Shown here: positions 35,414 to 44,869 of the stretch, one piece after another
How positions within the stretch are numbered: the stretch's first letter is position 1
Layout of the letters: each line of letters starts with the position of its first letter
NCBI RefSeq assembly: GCF_009745985.1
Contig: NZ_WFIX01000182.1
Location: 62,001 to 126,000 of the forward strand
DNA: 64,000 bases
Source of the DNA: Microbacterium karelineae
Lineage (GTDB): Bacteria > Actinomycetota > Actinomycetes > Actinomycetales > Microbacteriaceae
Direction: 5' to 3'
Program-made: the position numbers and the translations under genes
The notes under the pieces: generated by a model
The model's input: the letters and a program-made list of their open reading frames with translations, nothing else
Database searches by the model: none
What the model was told of the DNA's origin: nothing

Positions 35414-36090
35414 GGGCCCGGAACGATCTCGGCCGATCTCGCGCACCGCGTCGCGCGCGTGACGGCGACCGAGGTCGGCCACGACGAGGTCGCGCTGGCG
35501 CGTTCCACGTGCCGGGATCGCGGCGTGACGAACGTCGACTTCGCCATCGCGGACGTCACCGCGCTGCCCTTCGCCGACGACGCCTTCGACGTCTCGCATG
35601 CGCACCAGGTCCTGCAGCACGTCGGCGACCCCGTCGCCGCGCTGCGCGAGATGGCGCGCGTCACCCGGCCGGGCGGCCTGATCGCCGTGCGCGACAGCGA
35701 CTACGACGGCTTCTGCTGGTGGCCGCGCCTGCCGGAGCTCGATGAGTGGATGACGCTCTACCAGGCGGCGGCCCGCGCGAACGGCGGCGAGCCCGACGCC
35801 GGCCGCCGCCTGCTGTCGTGGGCGGGCGCCGCCGGCTGACCGATGTGCGCGCCAGCTCGAGCACCTGGTGCTTCGCCTCGCCCGAGGACCGCGCCTGGTG
35901 GGGCGGCATGTGGGCCGATCGCATCATCGAATCCGCGATGGCCCGCCAGCTCGTCGACACGGGCCTCGCCACGCCGGCCGATCTGCGCCGCATCAGCGCC
36001 GCCTGGACGGCGTGGAGCGAGGCCGACGACGGGTGGTTCTCGATCCTGCACGGCGAGATCCTCTGCCGCGTGCCGGCCTCCGCCCGCTGA
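35414..36090 (+). pseudogene. Class I SAM-dependent methyltransferase, 5'-truncated and frameshifted
   Basis: The remaining sequence starts inside motif I ([17 protein letters not shown]), with the beginning of the gene gone. It continues through [20 protein letters not shown] and [20 protein letters not shown], then meets a premature TGA at 35837-35839. Moving one base back at 35836 restores the family sequence ([20 protein letters not shown] to the end), so one C has been lost there. Two independent lesions make it a clear pseudogene of a UbiE-like methyltransferase. Confidence 0.85.
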
Positions 36091-36097
36091 GGGATCC

Positions 36098-38218
36098 TTA
36101 CTCGCCGATCCCGAGCACGTCGAGCATCCAGGCGAGCTGATACGCGCGCTCGCGCCAGGAGTTGTACCGGCCGCTCACGCCCGCGTGGCCCGCGACCATC
36201 TCGCACTTCAGCAGCGCATCGGCGCCGACCTCGCGCAGGCGCGCGACCCACTTCGCGGGCTCGACGTAGTAGACGCGGGTGTCGTTGAGCGACGTCATGG
36301 CGAGGATCCGCGGATACCGCACGCCCTCGCGCACGTTCTCGTAGGGCGTGTACGAGCGCATATGGTCGTAGACCTCGGGGTCGTGCAGCGGGTCGCCCCA
36401 CTCCTCCCATTCGATGACCGTGAGCGGCAGCGACGGATCCAGAATCGTCGTGAGGGCGTCGACGAACGGCACATCCGCGAGGATGCCGGCGAACAGCTCC
36501 GGTGCGAGATTGGCGGCGGCGCCCATGAGCAGGCCGCCGGCGGATCCGCCCTCCGCGACGAGCCGACTCGGCGTCGTGTACCCGTCGTCGATGAGGTGCC
36601 GCGCGACGTCGACGAAGTCGGTGAAGCTGTTGCGCTTGTGCGCGAGCTTGCCGCCCTCGTACCAGGCGCGCCCCATCTCGCCGCCGCCGCGCACATGCGC
36701 GACGGCGAAGACGACGCCGCGGTCGAGCATCGACAGGCGCGCGGTCGAGAATGCGGGGTCGATCGAGTGCTCGTACGCGCCGTAGCCGTACAGGTGCACG
36801 GGCCGCACCGATTCGCCTGGCGTGCCGAACGACCGCTTCCACACGAGCGAGACGGGGATCTCGGTGCCGTCGGTCGCCGTCACCCACACGCGGCCCTGGC
36901 CGTACTCGGCGGGGTCGTATCCTCCGAGGATCTCGGCGCGCTTGAGCAGCGTCAGTTCGCCCGAGCGGACGTCGTAGTCGTAGACGGTGCCCGGCGTCGT
37001 GAACGAGCCGTAGCTCAGGCGCACGGCCGGCTGCGCCCACTCGGGGTTGCCCGCCGCGCCCGCCGAGAACAGGGGCTCGTCGAACTCGATCTCGCGCACC
37101 TCGTGCGTGGCGTAGTCGAGGATCCCCATGCGCGGGATCCCGCCCGAGCGATACTCGACGATCGCGAAGTCGCGCAGGCAGTCGACGTCCTCGAGCCGCA
37201 CACCGGGGCGGTGCGGGATGACGATCTCGGGCTCGGCCGCGGGGTCATCCGCAGGCAGCCGCACGAGCGCGAAGTCCTCCGCGCCGGAGTTGTGCAGCAC
37301 GTAGAGCCAGTCCCTGCCATCGACGATCGCGTGGTCGATGGAGTGCTCGACGCCGTCTTCGCGGGCGAACACCGAGATCGACTCGACGTCGTCGTCGCCC
37401 GCATACAGGCGCGCGACGTCCTCCGCGCGAACGAGCTCGATCGTCGTCGTCGTGTTCGACGCCGACGCGATCTCGAGGAAGCAGTCGCTGCGGGTGAACC
37501 CCGCGCCCGCCCAGAACGCCTCGTCGGGCTCGTGGAAGATCTCCACGTCGCCGTCGCGGCCCGCGTCGCCGACGCGGTGCAGCCACACCCGGTCGGGCCG
37601 CCACGCGTCGTCGACGGTCGAGTACACGATGAAGCGCCCGTCGGGCGTGAACTTCGCGCCCGCAGCGATCCCGTCCAGCGTGTCGGGCAGGGCCTCGCCC
37701 GTCGCGATGTCGCGCACCCGCACCGTGTAGCGCTCGTCGCCCGCGACGTCGACGCCCCAGAGCATCCGGGATCCGTCGGTCGTCACGCTGAACGCGCCGA
37801 GTGAGAAGAACTCGTGCCCCTCGGCCTCGACGTTCGCGTCGAGCAGCACCTGCTCCCCCGGCACGTCCTCGTCGGCGCTCAGGCGCGGCGGCGTCCAGTC
37901 GTCGGGGCCGGCGATCGGCGCGCGGCACTGCAGGCCGTACTGCTGGTCCTTGATCGAGCGCCCGTAGTACCACCACTCGCCCTGCCGCACGGGGACGGAG
38001 AGGTCGGTCTCGCGCACCCGCCCCTTGATCTCGCCGAAGATCGCCTCGCGCAGCGGCTCGAGGCCCGCGAGGGTCTCGTCGGCGTGCGCATTCTCGGCCT
38101 CGAGGTGCGCGATCAGCTCGGGCGAGGACTTCTCGCGCATCCACTCATACGGATCCTCGAACTCCCGGCCGTGATGGGCACGGGTGTGCGGAGTCTTCTT
38201 CGCGATCGGTGCAGTCAC
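36098..38218 (-). CDS. ptrB: Oligopeptidase B-like prolyl oligopeptidase family serine peptidase (S9A)
   Basis: A 706-residue cytosolic peptidase cutting short peptides, usually after basic residues. An N-terminal beta-propeller (about 70-410) precedes the alpha/beta-hydrolase domain. The catalytic Ser is in AEGGSAGGLLMG, Asp in the SLNDTRVYYVEP segment, and His in VAGHAGVSGR. Two GTG codons stand in a row at the start; the second is 6 bp after a TAGCGT hexamer (38225-38230) and is preferred as a leaderless start. It is divergent from the phosphodiesterase gene 31 bp away. Confidence 0.93.
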   Translation of the reverse strand: MTAPIAKKTPHTRAHHGREFEDPYEWMREKSSPELIAHLEAENAHADETLAGLEPLREAIFGEIKGRVRETDLSVPVRQGEWWYYGRSIKDQQYGLQCRAPIAGPDDWTPPRLSADEDVPGEQVLLDANVEAEGHEFFSLGAFSVTTDGSRMLWGVDVAGDERYTVRVRDIATGEALPDTLDGIAAGAKFTPDGRFIVYSTVDDAWRPDRVWLHRVGDAGRDGDVEIFHEPDEAFWAGAGFTRSDCFLEIASASNTTTTIELVRAEDVARLYAGDDDVESISVFAREDGVEHSIDHAIVDGRDWLYVLHNSGAEDFALVRLPADDPAAEPEIVIPHRPGVRLEDVDCLRDFAIVEYRSGGIPRMGILDYATHEVREIEFDEPLFSAGAAGNPEWAQPAVRLSYGSFTTPGTVYDYDVRSGELTLLKRAEILGGYDPAEYGQGRVWVTATDGTEIPVSLVWKRSFGTPGESVRPVHLYGYGAYEHSIDPAFSTARLSMLDRGVVFAVAHVRGGGEMGRAWYEGGKLAHKRNSFTDFVDVARHLIDDGYTTPSRLVAEGGSAGGLLMGAAANLAPELFAGILADVPFVDALTTILDPSLPLTVIEWEEWGDPLHDPEVYDHMRSYTPYENVREGVRYPRILAMTSLNDTRVYYVEPAKWVARLREVGADALLKCEMVAGHAGVSGRYNSWRERAYQLAWMLDVLGIGE

Positions 38219-38224
38219 CACACC

Positions 38225-38243
38225 ACGCTAACGTCGATACCCT
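38225..38243. promoter_or_regulatory. Back-to-back leaderless -10 elements
   Basis: TAGCGT on the minus strand (38225-38230) serves the peptidase gene, and TACCCT on the plus strand (38238-38243) serves the phosphodiesterase. Only 7 bp separate the two hexamers, so the two promoters necessarily overlap. Confidence 0.55.
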
Positions 38244-38249
38244 GACAGC

Positions 38250-39140
38250 ATGCAGTTCGGGCAGCACGCACCAGCGGTGCGGACGATCATCCACATCAGC
38301 GACACGCATCTGCTCGCGGGCGGCGTCCGGCTCGGCGGCCAGTACGACACGGCCGCGAACCTCGCCGCGCTGCTCTCCCGCATCGAGCGGATCGAGAACG
38401 CGTGCGCGATCGTCGTCACGGGCGATCTCACGGATCTGGGCGAGCCCGACGCGTATCGCGATCTTGCGGCCCTCGTGGATCCCGTCGCCGCGCGCATGGG
38501 CCTTCCCGTGGTGTGGATCGCCGGCAACCACGACGAACGCCCGGCGATGCGACGGGACCTGCTCGGCGAGGAGGCGACGCAGGAGCCGATCCTGCGGGTC
38601 GTCGACCTCGACGGCCTGCGTATGATCGCCCTCGACTCGACGGTGCCCGGCTGGCACCACGGCGACATCGACGACGAGCAGATCGCCTGGCTGCGCGACG
38701 TGCTCTCCGAGCCCGCGCCGCTCGGCACGATCCTCGCCCTGCATCACCCGCCGCTGCCGAGCCATGTGCCGATGTTCGACATCCTCGAGCTGCGGAACCA
38801 GCCGGCGCTCGCCGACGCGGTCTCCGGATCCGATGTGCGCGCGATCCTCGCCGGTCACCTCCATTACTCGATGAGCGGATCCTTCGCCGGCGTCCCGACG
38901 TTCGTCGCGGCGGCGAGCTGCTACACGATGGACGTCGCGCGGCCCGCCCGCGAGGTCAACGGCATGGACGCGGGCCAGTCCTTCCACCTCGTGCACGTCT
39001 ACGACGACCAGGTGACCTCGACCGTGGTGCCTGTCGACGCGGCGGATCCCGCAGAGTTCTTCACGCCGGAGTGGTACGCGCGCGTCGAGGCGATGACACC
39101 CGACGAGCGCCTCGCGTTCTTCTCCCGCAAGCGCGGCTGA
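38250..39140 (+). CDS. Metallophosphoesterase, cyclic-nucleotide phosphodiesterase class III-like
   Basis: A 296-residue calcineurin-like phosphoesterase with all metal motifs: SDTHL, TGDLTD, GNHDER, HHPP and AGHLHY. The arrangement matches the CpdA/Rv0805 type that hydrolyses 3',5'-cyclic nucleotides, though these enzymes are often promiscuous. TACCCT lies 6 bp before the ATG without a ribosome site. The transcript is divergent from the peptidase. Confidence 0.92.
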   Translation: MQFGQHAPAVRTIIHISDTHLLAGGVRLGGQYDTAANLAALLSRIERIENACAIVVTGDLTDLGEPDAYRDLAALVDPVAARMGLPVVWIAGNHDERPAMRRDLLGEEATQEPILRVVDLDGLRMIALDSTVPGWHHGDIDDEQIAWLRDVLSEPAPLGTILALHHPPLPSHVPMFDILELRNQPALADAVSGSDVRAILAGHLHYSMSGSFAGVPTFVAAASCYTMDVARPAREVNGMDAGQSFHLVHVYDDQVTSTVVPVDAADPAEFFTPEWYARVEAMTPDERLAFFSRKRG

Positions 39141-39229
39141 GGCGCATCGGCCGCTGCGTACGAATCCGAGGCTGAGATTCGCCGCAGAGGCCAGCATGTC
39201 GGGCGCGCGACCGACCTAGTGTTGTCCGC

Positions 39230-40675
39230 ATGGAATCCGCGAAGACGCGCACCGAATCCGACTCTCTGGGCTCCCGGGAGATCCCCGCCGACGCCTATTG
39301 GGGCATCCACACGTTGCGAGCCCAGGAGAACTTCGACATCACCAAGCGGCCGATCTCGGTGTATCCCGAGCTCGTCACGGCCCTCGCGATGGTCAAACAG
39401 GCCGCCGCGCGGGCGAATCGAGATCTCGGGGTCCTCGACGCCACGCGCGCCGATCTCATCGACCGGGCCGCGCAGCGCATCATCGACGGCGAGTTCCACG
39501 AGGAGTTCACCGTCGGAGTCATCCAGGGCGGGGCCGGCACGTCGACGAACATGTGCGCCAACGAGGTGATCACGAACGTCGCGCTCGAGATGGCAGGGCG
39601 CGAGAAGGGCGACTACGCCTACCTGTCCCCCAACGATCACACCAACCGCTCGCAGTCCACCAACGACGTCTACCCGACGGCCGTCAAGATCGGAATCCTC
39701 CTCGCCCACGTCGCCCAGCTCGACGAGCTCGACGAGCTGCGCAAGGCGTTCGCCCGCAAGGGCACCGAGTTCCACGACATCCTCAAGGTCGGTCGCACAC
39801 AGCTGCAGGACGCCGTTCCCATGACGCTCGGCCAGGAGTTCCAGGGCTTCGCCAACACACTGGGTGAGGACTGGCACCGGCAGACCGACAACTCGAACCT
39901 GCTGCTCGAGATCAACATGGGCGCCACCGCGATCGGCACGGGCATCAACGTCTCGCGCGGCTACGCCGAGGCCGTCCGCGCGCACCTCGCCGAGATCTCC
40001 TCCCTGCCGCTGCGCACGGCGCGGGATCTCATCGAGGCGACGAGCGACACAGGTGCGTTCATGTCCTTCTCCGGCTCGATCAAGCGCACCGCCATGAAGC
40101 TGTCGAAGATCTGCAACGACCTGCGCCTGCTCTCCTCGGGCCCGCAGGCCGGGTTCGGCGAGATCAACCTCCCCGCCATGCAGGCCGGATCGAGCATCAT
40201 GCCCGCGAAGGTCAACCCCGTCATCCCCGAGGTCGTCAACCAAGTCGCGTTCTCCGTCGCGGGAGCCGACACGACCGTCACGATGGCCGTCGAATCCGGC
40301 CAGCTGCAGCTCAACGCCTTCGAGCCCGTCATCGCGCACTCGCTGTTCCAGTCGATCATCTGGATGCGCCAGGCCATGCGCACCCTGCGGGTGAACTGCA
40401 TCGACGGCATCACCGCCAACACCGAGCGTCTCGGCGCGATGGTCGGCCAGAGCGTCGGCGTCATCACCGCGCTCACGCCGTTCATCGGCTACTCCTCGGC
40501 CGCCGCGCTTGCCAAGACCGCCCTCCTCACGGGGCGCGACGTCGCCGACCTCGTCGTCGACGCGGGCCTCATGGACCGCGCGCAGGTCGAGAAGCAGCTC
40601 CGCCCCGAGCGCCTCTCCGGCCTCGAGCCCGCCACGACCGCGATCCCCGTCATGGCCCCGGAGGACATCCCCTGA
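39230..40675 (+). CDS. aspA: Aspartate ammonia-lyase
   Basis: Reversibly deaminates L-aspartate to fumarate and ammonia. The 481-residue fumarase/aspartase fold has the signature GSSIMPAKVNP starting at residue 320, the substrate loop GGAGTSTNMCANEV and NRSQSTNDVYP. The length and C-terminal extension fit AspA rather than FumC. The start is supported by TAGTGT at 39217-39222, 7 bp upstream. A hairpin follows, shared with convergent pfkA. Confidence 0.93.
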   Translation: MESAKTRTESDSLGSREIPADAYWGIHTLRAQENFDITKRPISVYPELVTALAMVKQAAARANRDLGVLDATRADLIDRAAQRIIDGEFHEEFTVGVIQGGAGTSTNMCANEVITNVALEMAGREKGDYAYLSPNDHTNRSQSTNDVYPTAVKIGILLAHVAQLDELDELRKAFARKGTEFHDILKVGRTQLQDAVPMTLGQEFQGFANTLGEDWHRQTDNSNLLLEINMGATAIGTGINVSRGYAEAVRAHLAEISSLPLRTARDLIEATSDTGAFMSFSGSIKRTAMKLSKICNDLRLLSSGPQAGFGEINLPAMQAGSSIMPAKVNPVIPEVVNQVAFSVAGADTTVTMAVESGQLQLNAFEPVIAHSLFQSIIWMRQAMRTLRVNCIDGITANTERLGAMVGQSVGVITALTPFIGYSSAAALAKTALLTGRDVADLVVDAGLMDRAQVEKQLRPERLSGLEPATTAIPVMAPEDIP

Positions 40676-40682
40676 GCGCGAA

Positions 40683-40714
40683 CGGCGCCCTCACCGGGAT
40701 CGGTGAGGGCGCCG
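40683..40714. terminator. Bidirectional terminator between aspA and pfkA
   Basis: Perfect 13-bp stem CGGCGCCCTCACC (40683-40695) with GGTGAGGGCGCCG (40702-40714) and a 6-nt loop, between two convergent genes. Confidence 0.85.
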
Positions 40715-40734
40715 CGTCGGGTCGAGAGGGGATC

Positions 40735-41763
40735 TCAGCCGAACAGCGCCGAGGCCTCCTCGTAGCGGGACGCGGGGACCTCGTTGAGCTCGCCGAGCGC
40801 CTCCTCGAAGGTGACGCGCTCGATGTCGGTGCCCTTCATCGACACCATCTGGCCCCACGCACCGTCGACGACGGCGTCGGCCGCGTGCAGGCCGAGGCGC
40901 GTCGCAAGCACCCTGTCGAAGCCCGAGGGGGATCCTCCGCGCTGGATATGGCCGAGCACGGTCGAGCGGGTCTCGATGCCCGTGCGCTCCTCGATCATGG
41001 GGGCGAGCACCTCGCTGATGCCTCCGAGGCGCGGGCGGTTGAACGCGTCGAGCCCCTTGTCGGAGTACGCCTCCTCCTGGCCCTTGAGCTTGAAGCCCTC
41101 CGCCACGACGACGAGCGGGGCGCGGCCGCGCTCGCTGGCGCTCTCGACCTGCTCGCAGATGTCCTCGATCGTGAGGGGGACCTCGGGGATGCAGATGATG
41201 TGGGCGCCGGCCGCCATGCCGGAGTGCAGGGCGATCCAGCCCACGTGCCGGCCCATGACCTCGGCCACCATGCAGCGCTGGTGCGAGTCGCCCGTCGTGC
41301 GCAGGCGGTCCATCGCCTCGCTCGCGATGTTCACGGCCGTGTCGAAGCCGAACGAGTAGTCGGTCGCGCGCAGGTCGTTGTCGATCGTCTTCGGCACGCC
41401 GACGACAGGCACGCCGTCGTTCCAGAGGCGGTTCGCCGCCGCGAGGGTGCCCTCGCCGCCGATCGCGATCACGCCGTCGACCTTGTGGCCCCACAGCGTC
41501 TTCTTGATGTTGTCGGCGCCGCCGCGGTCGCCCTCGTACGGGTTGGTGCGGCTCGTGCCGAGGATCGTGCCGCCGACCTTCGAGAGGCCCTTCACGTCGG
41601 CGCGCTGCAGGGGGAAGAAGTCGGCGTCGACGAGGCCGCGCCATCCGTCGCGGATGCCGACGAATTCGATGCCGTACTTGCGCGAGCCCTTGAGCACGGC
41701 TGCGCGGATGACGGCGTTGAGTCCGGGGCAGTCGCCGCCCGAGGTGAGGATCCCGATCTTCAT
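40735..41763 (-). CDS. pfkA: 6-phosphofructokinase
   Basis: Phosphorylates fructose 6-phosphate in glycolysis. The 342-residue protein starts MKIGILTSGGDCPGLNAVIR and has GGEGTLAAANR at the phosphoryl-donor site and PKTIDNDL at the substrate site. The GGEGTL version is typical of actinobacterial group III enzymes, generally ATP-dependent. TAGGCT (minus strand, 41771-41776) lies 7 bp before the ATG; 30 upstream in-frame codons are not family-like. Its position beside the fructan locus is useful, since fructokinase there makes its substrate. Confidence 0.95.
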   Translation of the reverse strand: MKIGILTSGGDCPGLNAVIRAAVLKGSRKYGIEFVGIRDGWRGLVDADFFPLQRADVKGLSKVGGTILGTSRTNPYEGDRGGADNIKKTLWGHKVDGVIAIGGEGTLAAANRLWNDGVPVVGVPKTIDNDLRATDYSFGFDTAVNIASEAMDRLRTTGDSHQRCMVAEVMGRHVGWIALHSGMAAGAHIICIPEVPLTIEDICEQVESASERGRAPLVVVAEGFKLKGQEEAYSDKGLDAFNRPRLGGISEVLAPMIEERTGIETRSTVLGHIQRGGSPSGFDRVLATRLGLHAADAVVDGAWGQMVSMKGTDIERVTFEEALGELNEVPASRYEEASALFG

Positions 41764-41849
41764 GGTGTCGAGCCTATTGGGTCGGACCGTCTCACGCACT
41801 TCGAGGAGGACCCGGCACTCCCGGCCCGCCCACGAGTCGGAGCCGCTCC

Positions 41850-41859
41850 GCATCGATGC
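41850..41859. promoter_or_regulatory. Palindrome in the pfkA-lacI intergenic region
   Basis: GCATCGATGC, a perfect 10-bp palindrome with the same ATCGAT centre as the operators upstream of the second LacI gene. It lies 78 bp before the first LacI gene of the fructan locus and may be its own operator. Confidence 0.35.
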
Positions 41860-41936
41860 ACCGGATCCGCCGTCGTGCTCGGCATACGCCGACCTCCACC
41901 CCTCCGATCCCCAGCGGCTGACGCTACGGTTGCGTC

Positions 41937-42962
41937 ATGCCAGAGAGGGATCGGACGCGCCGGGTCGGGATCCGCGACGTCGCCGCGGCCGCCGGCCTGT
42001 CGCCGACGACGGTCTCGCACGCGTTCAGCGGCGCGCGGGCGCTCAATGCCGAGACGCGGGCGCGCGTCCTCGAGACGGCGGAGCGGCTCGGGTACTCACC
42101 GGATCCGCTCGCGCGCGGGCTGCGCGGCGCGCGTACGTACACGATCGGGTTCCTCAGCGACGTGATCGGCTCGTCGCCGCACGCCGGACGGATGGTGAGC
42201 GGCGCCCAGGAGGCGGCGGCCGAGCGCGACAGCGTGCTCATCATGCTCGACTCGAACGGCATCCCCGAGCGCGAAGCACTGCAGATCCGCACGCTGCGCG
42301 CGCACCGCGTCGACGGCTTCGTCTACGCCCGCATGTCGCACGAGCGCGTCGAGGTGCCGGATGAGCTGCACGACGCGCACGTGGTTCTCGCCGACACGTC
42401 GACGCCCGATCCGCGCTTCTCGTCCGTCGTCCCCGACGAGTACGGGATCGGGCGCACGGCGACACGCCGGCTTCTCGAAGCAGGGCACCGCCGCATCGGC
42501 TTCTCGACGATCCGCGACGATGTCGAGGCATCGATCGGGCGGGAGCGCGGCTACCGCGACGCGCTCGCCGAGGCGGGCGTCGGCGTGGACGAGACCCTCA
42601 TCGCGCGGACGACGGCCGACACGGCAGGAGGTCGCTCATCGGGCACGCCGCTGCTCGACCGGCACGACCCCGCGACCGCCGTCTTCTGCTTCAACGACGA
42701 GGTCGGCATGGGGATCTACCAGGCCGCATCGCGGCTCGGCCTCTCCGTGCCGGGCGACATCTCCGTGGTCGGCGTCGACGATCTCGAGATCATCTCGCGT
42801 GGCCTGCTGCCGCCGCTCACCACGGTCGCGCTCCCCCACGAGGAGATGGGCCGATGGGCGGTTGCGCAGCTGCTGCGCGCGGTCGAGGGCGAAGACGCGC
42901 CGACGCAGCGCGAGCTCGCGTGCCCGCTCGTCGAGCGCGGCTCGATCGCTCCCCCGCCCTGA
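41937..42962 (+). CDS. LacI-family regulator, fructan locus (first)
   Basis: A 341-residue repressor with the HTH GIRDVAAAAGLSPTTVSHAF and the hinge PDPLARGLRGARTYTIG, then a sugar-binding effector domain (AVFCFNDEVGMGIYQAASRL, SVVGVDDLEIISRGLLP). It is strongly similar to the second LacI protein at 46674 over both domains, so the two are likely paralogues. TACGGT at 41925-41930 sits 6 bp before the ATG (leaderless). It converges with the GH32 gene, two bases apart. Confidence 0.93.
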   Translation: MPERDRTRRVGIRDVAAAAGLSPTTVSHAFSGARALNAETRARVLETAERLGYSPDPLARGLRGARTYTIGFLSDVIGSSPHAGRMVSGAQEAAAERDSVLIMLDSNGIPEREALQIRTLRAHRVDGFVYARMSHERVEVPDELHDAHVVLADTSTPDPRFSSVVPDEYGIGRTATRRLLEAGHRRIGFSTIRDDVEASIGRERGYRDALAEAGVGVDETLIARTTADTAGGRSSGTPLLDRHDPATAVFCFNDEVGMGIYQAASRLGLSVPGDISVVGVDDLEIISRGLLPPLTTVALPHEEMGRWAVAQLLRAVEGEDAPTQRELACPLVERGSIAPPP

Positions 42963-42964
42963 GC

Positions 42965-44554
42965 TCAGTCCGCGGCGAGCGTCGTGACCGAGATCTCATC
43001 GATCATCACATCGCCGCCATGCGCCGTCACGTCGAGGCCCCCGGGTGCGCGGAACGACAGCGCCGTCAGCGATGTGCGGCCGCCCTGCGCGAACGCCTCG
43101 ATCGAGAGGGCATCGACGACGACATCGAGCTCGATCCGGCCCGCGTCCGGCGCGTCTCGCGTCGTGCGGATCTCCGCGTACTCGTCGCCGGCGCCGGGAG
43201 CGGCGAGATCACCGCCGCGCTCGAGCGAGACCGCTCCCGTCGCGAGCTCGGCCTCGAGCACGGCCCCGCGATCGCCACCGAGCTGAACGCGCAGGGTGCC
43301 CGATTCGGATGCGGACGTCGCCGTGATCCGCAGGCGATACGCCTCGGACCCGGGCTGCGGTACCCCGGCGAACTCCTCGCCGTCGGCGGCCGCGAGCCCC
43401 GACGCGACGACGCTCTCACCGGAGATGCCCTCCAGCGCCGCCGGGCGCGACGCGAGCGCGAGCCTCCCGTCGTGGTCCTGCATGGTGAGCTCTCGGACGG
43501 AGCTCAGCGCGCCGCCGGCCCATCCGCGCGTCGGCAGATCTCCCGCGTACGCCCAGTTGTTCATCCAGCCGAGCGCGTAGCGGTGCGCCAGCGGATCCTC
43601 GGCCTGCGGATCGGCCCACGTGACGCCCGCATAGAAATCCGGCCCGTCGTCGAGCCATGTCGGCTCCTCGGTGTCGGGGCGGAACGACTCGCCGTCGAAG
43701 TCGCCCGTCCAGTACGCGTATCCGGTCGTACGCCCCGCGGCGGAGCCGTTCGCGCTCGCCCCGAGCACCCACGTCGTGCGCGATGGATCCCCGTCGACGG
43801 CGATCTCGAACAGGTCTGGGCACTCGAGGATGCCGAGGTCGTCACGGACGAACCCGGAACGGTACGTCCAGCTCTTGAGGTCGGGCGACGTGTAGAAGCC
43901 GATCTTCTCGCCCTCGGCCAGCAGCATGATCCACCGCTCCCGAGCGTCGTCCCAGACCACCTTCGGATCGCGCCACGCGTCGACGCCCGGATTGTCCATG
44001 ACGGGGTTCCCCGCGAAGGGGGCGAACGACGTTCCCCCGTCGGTCGAGACGAAGAGGGACTGCCGCTGCACGCCGTCGTGCTGCTGAGTGGCGAGGGCGA
44101 CGAGGGCCCCTGCGCCGAATCCGGCGGTGTCGTGCTCGTCGACGACGACGCTTCCTGACCAGATGTCGCCGAGGTCGTCGGTGTACTTCTCGATCGCGAC
44201 GCCCTCGTCGCGCCACGTGACGAGATCGGTCGAGCTCACGTGATACCAGGCGGTGCCGTTGCCGTCGGGGTGGTCGGCGTTGAAGAGGTAGTAGAGGTGC
44301 CATCGGCCGCCCGCGAAGACGGGCCGCTGGGGGTCGTTCATCCAGTGCGCCGCCGGCGTGATGTGCGCGGCGGGGCGGAAGTCGTCCGGCGCACTCCGCT
44401 CGGGCGACCGGTCGCGAACGGTCGGCTCCGGCTGTGACAGCCGTGCGGTGGGCGCGGACGTCAGGACGATCCCGCTCACGATCAGAGCCAGAGCGCACAG
44501 CGCGGCGAGGGCGGCCAGCAGGGGGCCGCGGAATCGGCGGATGCGGGTCGTCAT
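42965..44554 (-). CDS. Secreted or membrane-anchored GH32 fructan hydrolase
   Basis: A 529-residue exo-levanase/inulinase-like enzyme. An N-terminal hydrophobic segment (11-33) acts as signal or anchor. The propeller carries the nucleophile Asp74 in WMNDPQRP, Asp196 in WRDPKV and acid/base Glu244 in ECPDLF, followed by a C-terminal beta-sandwich with the typical LDVVVDALSIEAFAQGG. It releases fructose from fructan or sucrose outside the cell. AAGGAG precedes the ATG. The promoter region carries a LacI-like operator at 44676. Confidence 0.92.
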   Translation of the reverse strand: MTTRIRRFRGPLLAALAALCALALIVSGIVLTSAPTARLSQPEPTVRDRSPERSAPDDFRPAAHITPAAHWMNDPQRPVFAGGRWHLYYLFNADHPDGNGTAWYHVSSTDLVTWRDEGVAIEKYTDDLGDIWSGSVVVDEHDTAGFGAGALVALATQQHDGVQRQSLFVSTDGGTSFAPFAGNPVMDNPGVDAWRDPKVVWDDARERWIMLLAEGEKIGFYTSPDLKSWTYRSGFVRDDLGILECPDLFEIAVDGDPSRTTWVLGASANGSAAGRTTGYAYWTGDFDGESFRPDTEEPTWLDDGPDFYAGVTWADPQAEDPLAHRYALGWMNNWAYAGDLPTRGWAGGALSSVRELTMQDHDGRLALASRPAALEGISGESVVASGLAAADGEEFAGVPQPGSEAYRLRITATSASESGTLRVQLGGDRGAVLEAELATGAVSLERGGDLAAPGAGDEYAEIRTTRDAPDAGRIELDVVVDALSIEAFAQGGRTSLTALSFRAPGGLDVTAHGGDVMIDEISVTTLAAD

Positions 44555-44675
44555 GGCGCTCCTTGTGAGCGCATCGTCCCCGCCGCGGAAGGTGCGACGG
44601 AGACGATGCGCCGTCGCACTCGAGAGAGGAAGATCACTCGGCCACTGTTCGGTGACAGCGCACAGGCTACGCGAT

Positions 44676-44691
44676 TACAAACCGTTTTGCA
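44676..44691. promoter_or_regulatory. LacI-type operator before the GH32 gene
   Basis: TACAAACCGTTTTGCA; its complement TGCAAAACGGTTTGTA matches 12 of 16 positions of the site at 46597-46612. It lies over the -35/spacer of the presumed GH32 promoter and 83 bp upstream of the levansucrase -35. Confidence 0.5.
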
Positions 44692-44774
44692 TCCAGCGAT
44701 CTGGCAGACTCTCGCATCTGCCGTGAAAAGGCGCCCCAGACGATGCGCGACGCGCGGGCCCCGCCCCAGGCGAC

Positions 44775-44804
44775 TTGACACGCGGCTCAGCGAACGCATA
44801 GCTT
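44775..44804 (+). promoter_or_regulatory. Levansucrase promoter
   Basis: TTGACA (44775-44780), 18-bp spacer, TAGCTT (44799-44804): a good housekeeping sigma promoter. Transcription would begin near 44811, leaving a 5' leader of about 60 nt. Confidence 0.6.
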
Positions 44805-44869
44805 TCCCATCGGAAGATCACACGCCACGTTCGAGCGACGTCCCCCACTCCACGACGAAAGCGAAGAAC

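Larger units (their letters stand above)
44555..44869. promoter_or_regulatory. Divergent control region between GH32 and levansucrase genes
   Basis: A 315-bp region. It holds a leftward TAGCCT -10 (44664-44669), whose -35 position is covered by the operator at 44676-44691, and a rightward promoter at 44775-44804. No small gene is convincing. Confidence 0.6.

Noticed and set aside
44606-44869. Longer N-terminus for the levansucrase from an ATG at 44606
   Set aside because: It would put the promoter and 88 non-family residues inside the protein and bury the signal peptide.
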